From Flavobacteriaceae bacterium (GTDB taxonomy: Bacteria > Bacteroidota > Bacteroidia > Flavobacteriales > Flavobacteriaceae): a stretch of DNA of 18,683 nt. The notes beneath the pieces were generated by a model. The model saw only the letters and a program-made list of their open reading frames with translations, had not been told where the DNA came from and did not search any database. The translations under genes were made by a program, and so were the position numbers. Location of the stretch: positions 1-18,683 of the forward strand of contig CANCFZ010000022.1 in NCBI GenBank assembly GCA_947377425.1, in the 5' to 3' direction. Shown one piece after another: positions 13,374 through 18,683 of the stretch. The first letter of the stretch is position 1. Every line of letters starts with the position of its first letter.

Positions 13374-13957
13374 GAATCATTTCTGGAAAATACAAAGGAC
13401 GTCGAATTACAGCTCCAAAAAACTTACCTGTTCGCCCGACAACTGACATGAGTAAAGAAGCCTTGTTTAATGTGCTGAACAATCATTTCAATTTTTCGGG
13501 ATTGAAGGTTTTGGATTTATTTTCTGGAACTGGAAACATTAGTTATGAGTTTGGTTCACGTGGTTGCGACAACATTACGAGTATCGATGGCGATATGGGA
13601 TGTGTGAATTTCATCAAGAAAACTGCTAAAGAATTTGACCTAAATATTACTGCCATTAAAAATGATGTTTTCAAGTTTTTAGAAAAACACAAAGGAAGTT
13701 ACGATATTATTTTTGCCGATCCACCTTATGGAATTGCGCAAAAGGAATTTGAAAAGCTAATTGAATTGGTTTTTGAAAATGAATTATTGGATGAAGAAGG
13801 CATGATGATTATGGAACATTCCAAACATACCAAATTGAATCACATGATGCATTATTCGTTTCAGAAGAATTATGGTGGTTCGGTTTTTTCGTTTTTTGAA
13901 TTTGAATCAGATGAATCAGATGACGAGGAACATGAAGATGATGAAGACGAAATTTAA
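13370..13957 (+). CDS. rsmD: 16S rRNA (guanine(966)-N(2))-methyltransferase
   Basis: RsmD methylates N2 of G966 of 16S rRNA using SAM. The start is GTG at 13370, overlapping the DUF3822 stop by 4 nt; it gives MRIISGKYKGR, the canonical beginning, so the non-ATG start is well supported. Motifs: VRPTTDMSKEALFNVL (21-36), DLFSGTGNIS (49-58, SAM motif I), SIDGD (71-75) and ADPPYG (116-121, the catalytic DPPY). The catalytic domain is of usual size. The last 18 residues (178-195) form a tail almost purely of Asp, Glu and Ser, not part of the usual enzyme core. The frame is open to the stop, so this is an extension and not a frameshift artefact. Confidence 0.95.
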   Translation: MRIISGKYKGRRITAPKNLPVRPTTDMSKEALFNVLNNHFNFSGLKVLDLFSGTGNISYEFGSRGCDNITSIDGDMGCVNFIKKTAKEFDLNITAIKNDVFKFLEKHKGSYDIIFADPPYGIAQKEFEKLIELVFENELLDEEGMMIMEHSKHTKLNHMMHYSFQKNYGGSVFSFFEFESDESDDEEHEDDEDEI

Positions 13958-13992
13958 ATAATCTAATGCTGAATTGACTGCATCTAAAAAAG

Positions 13993-14010
13993 TTAATTTA
14001 TATAAATTAA
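13993..14010. promoter_or_regulatory. 18-bp AT palindrome upstream of the TA pair, possible operator
   Basis: TTAATTTATATAAATTAA is a perfect palindrome whose end lies 17 nt before the -7 box of the toxin-antitoxin genes, so it overlaps the expected -33 region. Autoregulation by antitoxin or antitoxin-toxin complex at such palindromes is general for type II modules. AT-only composition means chance is not excluded. Confidence 0.4.
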
Positions 14011-14027
14011 AGTTATTATTTTTTTAG

Positions 14028-14035
14028 TAAATTTG
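14028..14035 (+). promoter_or_regulatory. candidate promoter of the toxin-antitoxin pair (-7 box)
   Basis: TAAATTTG matches TAnnTTTG exactly, 52 nt before the ATG at 14088. No TTG at the -33 spacing; that place is taken by the AT palindrome. Confidence 0.4.
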
Positions 14036-14087
14036 TTCAAGTATGTATTCTTATTTTAAATTATTAATACACTAAAACTATTAAAAA

Positions 14088-14318
14088 ATGCAAACTATAA
14101 CTTTGGATTTACTTACAGAAAAACTAAAAAATGCTCCACAAAGTGTTTTGGAAAGAGTTTTTGGTTATGCAGAAGCACTTGTTGAACCAACTTCAAAACC
14201 GTATTCGTTAACAAACGAACAACAGCAACAACTTGATAATCAAATAATTTCTGATAAATCTAAATATGTTTCCGCCGAGTCACTTTATTCAGATTTAAAA
14301 AGTAAGTATGAATTATAA
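14088..14318 (+). CDS. putative antitoxin of a type II toxin-antitoxin system
   Basis: This small (76 residues) acidic to neutral, largely helical protein is placed directly before a RelE/ParE-type toxin, with an 11-nt overlap of the two frames. The N-terminal part (LLTEKLKNAPQSVLERVFGYAEAL, 8-31) is a helical segment likely to dimerise. The C-terminal part (SLTNEQQQQLDNQI, then VSAESLYSDLKSKY) resembles the toxin-wrapping tail of RelE-family antitoxins, with a motif like the LTxEQ...L...W/Y..VK pattern. No obvious ribbon-helix-helix or HTH is seen, so DNA binding is uncertain. The assignment rests on gene order, size and the toxin's fold. Confidence 0.72.
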   Translation: MQTITLDLLTEKLKNAPQSVLERVFGYAEALVEPTSKPYSLTNEQQQQLDNQIISDKSKYVSAESLYSDLKSKYEL

Positions 14319-14607
14319 GATTATTGTCTCACCAATTGCATCCGAAAATATTGCAAAAGCGGTTGACTATTATTTCTACAAAGCCAGTAAAAAAGTAGCC
14401 TTAGATTTTTTAAATGATTATAAAAAAACCTATAAATCTTTACAGATAAATCCGTTTTATCAATTTCACGATTCTAACTATCGATTTTTACCTTTCAACA
14501 AATTTCCTTACATCGCATTTTTTATTGTTGATGAACCTAGTAAAACTGTTTTTTTAAATGCAGTTTTTCACACTTCCTTAAATCCTAAAAAAATTCCTAA
14601 CAAATAA
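14308..14607 (+). CDS. RelE/ParE family toxin
   Basis: This 99-residue protein has the RelE/ParE fold pattern. It begins YKIIVSPIASENIAKAVDYYFYKASKKVALDFLNDYKK (3-40), matching the usual beta-strand, helix and helix with conserved Ala and Phe. A beta-sheet region follows (YRFLPFNKFPYIAFFIVD, 58-75, and VFLNAVFHTSLNP, 81-93). ParE members poison DNA gyrase and RelE members cleave mRNA on the ribosome. The N-terminal pattern is closer to ParE-like proteins but the target cannot be decided. Its stop is 3 nt from the stop of the convergent outer-membrane gene, so no terminator separates them. Confidence 0.85.
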   Translation: MNYKIIVSPIASENIAKAVDYYFYKASKKVALDFLNDYKKTYKSLQINPFYQFHDSNYRFLPFNKFPYIAFFIVDEPSKTVFLNAVFHTSLNPKKIPNK

Positions 14608-14610
14608 AAA

Positions 14611-16686
14611 TTACCGAATTCTACCCGAATTTTCATCAACGCTTTTTTCTTTATACTCTGAATTTTTAATTTTTCCGAATGCATATTTTACAGAAAATGA
14701 AACCAAATTGGCATCGGTATAATAAATGCCTTTTGCAGAAACTCCGTTGATTGTAAAATTCTCTCGGTACTTAATTTGCCTGAAAATATCATTGTAACTT
14801 ATAGTAAAATCTAGATTTTTGAAGAACTTTTTAGTTACTGCAAAATCCATTGTGAAAAGTGCATTTCGTTCAAAAATTCCTTCTTTTTGATGGGTTAAAC
14901 CCCAACCTGTAAGAGCGATTTCTATTTCTTTTGGAAGTTTGAAAACATGATTGGAATAATAATACAAATAAGGTTTGGATGCATTTACAACCGATTGTTT
15001 GTCTTCAATTTTGTTTAAAATTCCGCTAATAGTATTGGTTGTAGTCCAAAATTTATATTTGAAAGGCAACGTAAATTCTAAATTAAAACCTGATTCTTTA
15101 TTGAAATTTGACGTTTGAAATGTGAGTATATTTTGAAATTCATTATACGAAGTAGCATAATAAACAGGATTACTAATTTTGGTATAACTCAATCGAACCG
15201 ACTTCTCTTTGTATTGATAATTCAATGAAATTTCGTCGGTACTAGTTGGATCTAAATTGATGTTATTCGACCAAACAAAATACGGGTTTATATAAGCAGA
15301 AACTTGACTGGTTGTTGAAAAATTTGGTCGCGTGATACTTTTGGCATAATTGAACGAAATAGTATTGGTGCTGTCAATTGGAATTTCGATTGAGGTTTTC
15401 GGAAATAAATTAATGTAATTTTTATCTACTAATAAATTATTTTCTGATGCGTATTTTCCTTTTACAATGGTGTTTTCTGCTCGTAATCCGAAAGAGTAAT
15501 TTACTTTTTTTATGGTTCCAGAAAGTTGCGTATAACTTGCGATGTTTTTCTCCTTATAATTATATTTTGAAAAAGTAGATACATTTAAATTTTCAATTAA
15601 GAAATCCGTATTGGAATTGGCTTGAAGATAAAGCACTCCCAATTCTAATTTCATTTTGTTTTTAAACTCTTTCTCTAAATCTATTCTTCCAGAAAAAACG
15701 GAAATTCCTATTTTCTGATTTCTATTTTGAGTAAATTCAAATCCATTATTATTGTAATTATTAGAAATGGTACTTGTGATATTCTGATTAAAATTGGAAT
15801 ATTGAAAACCCGAAAAAAGCAACGCATCAATGCTGTTAATTTTGTGATTGTAGTTTACAAATCCGTTGGTCAAATTTCTATTTTCATCATTTGCATTTAA
15901 TGTATTTATGTAATTGATGGTACTTTGGTTTTTATTATAAGTGTCGGTTGTAATGTCAAAAATGTCTTTCTGAGTTCTTAGATTGAAATTTATTGACAAA
16001 TAATCTTCTTCATTAATTTTATAAAAAATTCCTGTTCCAACTATAAATTGTGGACGTTTTGTAATGGCTTTTACCATATAATTTGAAATAATGTCATTGG
16101 CTGAAATTGTAAAATCATTACCGTTTTTTTCCCAAAGCGTGATTTGATTGTAATTGAAATTGGCTTTGAATTCGAATTTGTTTTTCTTCAAACTGGAGTT
16201 GATTGCGAAATAATTATTGAAGTATTTTTGACACGAAGCATTTTCTGAAACTATAGTTTTGAATCCTTCCTTTTTACTCAATTTTCTGGTGATAAGGATT
16301 ACAACTCTTCCTTCGGCTTCATATTTGGAAGATGGATTTTTAATGATTTCGATGGATTTTATATCGTCAACCGACAACGAATTCAAATCGTTTATTGTAA
16401 CTTTTTGATTGTCGATATATAAAATTGGAGTTCCTTTTCCGATAACAGTAATCGTTTCTTTATCAGGACTGATTTGGATATTGGGAAGTTTTGCCAATAA
16501 ATCAACTGGATTTGAAATGGATTTATAAATAGAATTGGCAACATCAACTTTTAGATTTCCGTTTTTGATTGCAAATGTTTTGGTTTGACCTTTAATAGTA
16601 ATAGTGTCTAATACTTTTGGAGTTTCTTGCGAAAAAGTAATTTGAGTAAACAGCATTACCAGCAAAACATAAAACTTATTTTTCAT
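14611..16686 (-). CDS. TonB-dependent receptor-like outer membrane beta-barrel protein
   Basis: This 691-residue protein has a signal peptide at 1-19 (MKNKFYVLLVMLFTQITFS-Q). A plug domain follows, with KVDVANS (46-52), LLAKLPNI (63-70), ILYIDNQKV (88-96), LNSLSVDDIKSIEIIKNPSSKYEAEG (101-126) and VVILITRK (128-135). The rest (about 145-680) is strand after strand of a large barrel (OMP_b-brl_3 type), ending in LVSFSVKYAFGKI. The N-terminal carboxypeptidase-regulatory-like domain often found in this family in Bacteroidota is absent, which explains the shorter length. TonB and energy-coupled uptake are expected, but the ligand is unknown. No SusD partner follows. It is divergent from a two-component system and shares its control region, so it may be its target. 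Confidence 0.88.
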   Translation of the reverse strand: MKNKFYVLLVMLFTQITFSQETPKVLDTITIKGQTKTFAIKNGNLKVDVANSIYKSISNPVDLLAKLPNIQISPDKETITVIGKGTPILYIDNQKVTINDLNSLSVDDIKSIEIIKNPSSKYEAEGRVVILITRKLSKKEGFKTIVSENASCQKYFNNYFAINSSLKKNKFEFKANFNYNQITLWEKNGNDFTISANDIISNYMVKAITKRPQFIVGTGIFYKINEEDYLSINFNLRTQKDIFDITTDTYNKNQSTINYINTLNANDENRNLTNGFVNYNHKINSIDALLFSGFQYSNFNQNITSTISNNYNNNGFEFTQNRNQKIGISVFSGRIDLEKEFKNKMKLELGVLYLQANSNTDFLIENLNVSTFSKYNYKEKNIASYTQLSGTIKKVNYSFGLRAENTIVKGKYASENNLLVDKNYINLFPKTSIEIPIDSTNTISFNYAKSITRPNFSTTSQVSAYINPYFVWSNNINLDPTSTDEISLNYQYKEKSVRLSYTKISNPVYYATSYNEFQNILTFQTSNFNKESGFNLEFTLPFKYKFWTTTNTISGILNKIEDKQSVVNASKPYLYYYSNHVFKLPKEIEIALTGWGLTHQKEGIFERNALFTMDFAVTKKFFKNLDFTISYNDIFRQIKYRENFTINGVSAKGIYYTDANLVSFSVKYAFGKIKNSEYKEKSVDENSGRIR

Positions 16687-16703
16687 ATCCTTTTTATTTG
16701 ATG

Positions 16704-16711
16704 CAAAAATG
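16704..16711 (-). promoter_or_regulatory. candidate promoter of the receptor gene (-7 box)
   Basis: CATTTTTG on the minus strand matches TAnnTTTG except the first base. It lies 17 nt before the ATG. No TTG occurs at 17-23 nt upstream; the GTTAA array starts there. Confidence 0.4.
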
Positions 16712-16733
16712 GTTCAACCTTTTAAATCCGAAA

Positions 16734-16767
16734 GTTAATTGGAAGTTAATGCAAGGTTAAAAGTTAA
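16734..16767. promoter_or_regulatory. GTTAA direct-repeat array, candidate response-regulator operator
   Basis: GTTAA occurs at 16734, 16745 and 16756 with steps of exactly 11 bp, and again at 16763 (step 7). AAGTTAAT surrounds three of the four. OmpR/PhoB-family regulators typically bind direct repeats spaced about one helical turn (PhoB boxes use 11-bp steps; CpxR boxes are GTAAA-N5-GTAAA). The array lies between the divergent receptor and histidine kinase genes, near-equidistant from both -7 boxes and covering both -33 positions. Confidence 0.65.
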
Positions 16768-16785
16768 TTTTAAAAATAAATGCCT

Positions 16786-16793
16786 TATTTTTG
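16786..16793 (+). promoter_or_regulatory. candidate promoter of the histidine kinase operon (-7 box)
   Basis: TATTTTTG matches TAnnTTTG exactly, 18 nt before the ATG at 16812. In the -33 window only TTA of the fourth GTTAA box is found, as expected for an activator-assisted promoter. Confidence 0.5.
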
Positions 16794-16811
16794 AAGTGTT
16801 GAAATTGATAT

Positions 16812-18170
16812 ATGAAACAAAAAATCAATCTTTTAATTGGATTTTCTGCTGTGGTTTTGATAGCACTTATGGCTATACAATACTATTTGGTAAAAACTAC
16901 TTACGAATATAAAGTTGAGCAATTTCATACGGAAGTAAAAGAAAAAATTGCCAAAATAACCAACGATTTTACCGATTTAGATTCGACTGTAATGAATAGT
17001 AAAGACATTTATTACAAACGATTATTGGATAATTATATTCAGAATAAAAACTACAAATCACAACTTAAAAGTAATTTATTAGCCAATCCATATCGTGATG
17101 TTTTAACTGAATTATTACGAAGAAAAATCAACCTTGAATTTCCGAAAAACAAAATCGATTTTGCGGTAATTACCAATAAGTTTATTGTTTTTAATTCGGC
17201 ACAAAAATCGGATACCATCTTTTCGGAAAAACCAGTTATCGGTAATATTCTTTATGGAAATTTAGCGACTTTAGACGATGCTTTTTCGGTTAGAAATTAT
17301 GTTGGAACAACTGATGGTACTTCCAATTATAAATTACTAACAGAAGAAACCTTATTTGTTTCAGTCAAAAATTGGGAACAAATTATTTTGCAACGCATGG
17401 CGACTATTTTGATTTTGTCAATTTTGTCAATGGTTATTTTGATTTCGTTATTTGTTATTGCCATTAGAGCATTAATCAAACAGAAAAAAGTAAGCGATGT
17501 AAAAACTGATTTCATCAACAACATTACGCACGAATTGAAAACGCCTTTAACTACGTTATCAGTTTCGACCAAGATATTGGAACGCAAAGAAGTTCAAGGA
17601 AATGAGCCTATTATGAATTCGGTGATTGAAACTATAAGCCGTCAGAACATTCGTTTGCAAAATATTGTCGATCAAGTGATGAACAATTCGTTAGGGTTTG
17701 AAGAAATTGAATTGCAAAAAGAGAAAGTAAAACCAAATTTGTTGGTAAAAACTATTCTCGATGACTTTCATTTGGCTTATCCAAATGTTGAAATACAATC
17801 AGAACTCTCAGCTTCTGAAAGTATTTTATTATTGGATAAATTTCATTTAACAACTGCTATTACTAATGTTTTAGAAAATGCTGTAAAATATGGTTGCCAA
17901 AATATCACAATTAAAACGGACATTAGAAAAGACCAATTCACGATTAGCATTCAAGATGATGGTATTGGAATTCCGAAAAACAAGCAACCTTTACTTTTTG
18001 AAAAATTCTATCGTGTCGAACAAGGAAATTTGCATACTGTAAAAGGTTTAGGACTTGGACTGTATTATGTAGACCAAATTATAAAAGCGCATAAAGGTTC
18101 GATAAAAGTCGCTAGTGATTTAGGAAAAGGAGCTTTATTTACTATTAGTATCCCATCAGCACAATCATGA
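16812..18170 (+). CDS. sensor histidine kinase
   Basis: This 452-residue inner-membrane kinase of a two-component system has TM1 at about 5-27 and a periplasmic sensor region at about 28-193 of no known domain. TM2 is at about 196-222. The HisKA dimerisation domain has phospho-acceptor His240 in NNITHELKTPL (236-246). The ATPase domain has an N box NVLENAVKYG (352-361), G1 DDGIGIP (382-388), F box FEKFYR (396-401) and G2 GLGLGL (412-417). No HAMP domain is evident between TM2 and HisKA. All catalytic motifs are intact, so it should be an active kinase. Its TGA overlaps the ATG of the response regulator by 4 nt. It is divergent from the outer-membrane receptor across the GTTAA-box region. Confidence 0.96.
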   Translation: MKQKINLLIGFSAVVLIALMAIQYYLVKTTYEYKVEQFHTEVKEKIAKITNDFTDLDSTVMNSKDIYYKRLLDNYIQNKNYKSQLKSNLLANPYRDVLTELLRRKINLEFPKNKIDFAVITNKFIVFNSAQKSDTIFSEKPVIGNILYGNLATLDDAFSVRNYVGTTDGTSNYKLLTEETLFVSVKNWEQIILQRMATILILSILSMVILISLFVIAIRALIKQKKVSDVKTDFINNITHELKTPLTTLSVSTKILERKEVQGNEPIMNSVIETISRQNIRLQNIVDQVMNNSLGFEEIELQKEKVKPNLLVKTILDDFHLAYPNVEIQSELSASESILLLDKFHLTTAITNVLENAVKYGCQNITIKTDIRKDQFTISIQDDGIGIPKNKQPLLFEKFYRVEQGNLHTVKGLGLGLYYVDQIIKAHKGSIKVASDLGKGALFTISIPSAQS

Positions 18171-18683
18171 GAAAAATACTTTTAGCAGAAGACGATATTG
18201 ATTTTGGAGCCATTCTAAAACAGTATTTAGAACTTCAAAACTTTAGTGTGATTTGGGCAAAAGATGGTGAAGAAGCTTTGAAATTATTCAAGACTAATTC
18301 ATTTGATATTTGTGTTTTAGATGTGATGATGCCCAAAATTGATGGTTTTACATTGGCAGAAAAAATGGTTGATTGTAATCCTGAAATTCCGTTTGTGTTT
18401 TTGACTGCACGAAATCAGAATGAAGATAAAATAAAAGGTTTGAAATTGGGTGCTGATGATTATATTGTAAAACCTTTTGAAGCCGATGAATTGGTCTTAA
18501 GATTGACCAATATTATTAAACGAACCGAAAAAAGAAACTTCACTAATGCACTTCCAAATCATATTGAAATTGGCATTTTTACTTTTGATACTAATCGATT
18601 TGAATTAAAATCAAGTCAAAAAACACAACAACTTACCGAAAAAGAAGCGTCGTTATTGTTGTTTTTATTTCAACATAAAAATC
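18167..18683 (+). CDS. response regulator, OmpR/PhoB family (cut by window end)
   Basis: I translated 172 codons from the ATG at 18167 to the window edge; the end is missing. The receiver domain (about 1-118) has the acidic pair Glu8-Asp9-Asp10 in LAEDDIDF, phospho-acceptor Asp52 in VLDVMMPKIDG, Thr80 in FLTARN and Lys102 in YIVKPFEADEL. After a linker, a winged-helix output domain begins (IEIGIFTFDTNRFEL, then QQLTEKEASLLLFLF at about 153-167). This is the OmpR/PhoB pattern in which LTxKE precedes the recognition helices. The start overlaps the kinase stop (ATGA), so the two are cotranslated partners. It is the expected ligand of the GTTAA boxes upstream of the operon; the recognition helix lies outside the window. 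Confidence 0.95.
   Translation, partial: MRKILLAEDDIDFGAILKQYLELQNFSVIWAKDGEEALKLFKTNSFDICVLDVMMPKIDGFTLAEKMVDCNPEIPFVFLTARNQNEDKIKGLKLGADDYIVKPFEADELVLRLTNIIKRTEKRNFTNALPNHIEIGIFTFDTNRFELKSSQKTQQLTEKEASLLLFLFQHKN

Noticed and set aside
13901..13957. Acidic end of RsmD as a frameshift product
   Set aside because: The reading frame is continuous from the catalytic core and the tail codons (GAT, GAA, GAC, GAG) are consistent with selection for acidity, with no homologous alternative frame seen.

Overview
The window looks like chromosomal DNA of a flavobacterium (Bacteroidota, Flavobacteriaceae; Flavobacterium or a close relative). The DNA is strongly AT-rich and starts lack Shine-Dalgarno sequences. 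Several genes are preceded by a TAnnTTTG box, the -7 element of Bacteroidota promoters. The proteins include families typical of this group: DUF3822 next to RsmD, an OMP_b-brl type TonB-linked barrel, lipoproteins with SCSK-type lipoboxes, and a divergent Bacteroidota-type PEP carboxylase. No rRNA, tRNA, CRISPR array, transposase or prophage gene was found.

Layout. 1-906: a small unknown lipoprotein gene (minus strand), followed at its 3' end by a long imperfect hairpin with some attC-like traits. 907-4278: a two-gene unit, DUF2233/NAGPA-type phosphodiester glycosidase then ppc, headed by a terminator that closes the next unit. 4308-6572 (minus): PlsC-like acyltransferase, M14 zinc carboxypeptidase and an Lrp/AsnC regulator. 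6622-8017: a spermidine-synthase-like methyltransferase-fold protein (plus), convergent with kdsB (minus; CMP-Kdo synthesis for LPS), which has a leader of about 105 nt with a hairpin. 8213-9311: an unknown exported, barrel-like protein converging on a VOC/PhnB-like protein across a 30-bp perfect palindrome (two-way terminator). 9350-12177 (minus): a RecD-like helicase and a GH13 alpha-amylase-family lipoprotein that has its own promoter box just after the helicase stop.

12178-12572 is the only gene gap above 300 bases. It is a mosaic of short phased repeats (GCAAAG and CGGAT units about 9-12 nt apart), a hairpin, and a conserved-looking RNA-like element that resembles a family I recall from flavobacterial intergenic regions (possibly Flavo-1). 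From 12573, DUF3822 and rsmD overlap by 4 nt. 14088-14607 is a RelE/ParE-type toxin-antitoxin pair with an 18-bp palindrome upstream.

14611-18683 is the most system-like part. An outer-membrane TonB-linked barrel protein (minus) is divergent from a sensor histidine kinase and an OmpR-type response regulator (plus, 4-nt overlap; the regulator is cut by the window end). Their shared 125-bp intergenic region carries three GTTAA boxes at exactly 11-bp steps plus a fourth 7 bp further on. The array is nearly equidistant from two outward-facing promoter boxes. The simplest reading is a receptor and two-component system under common direct control by the regulator. The rest is mostly housekeeping: anaplerosis (ppc), LPS and lipid synthesis (kdsB, acyltransferase), ribosome modification (rsmD) and DNA metabolism (helicase).
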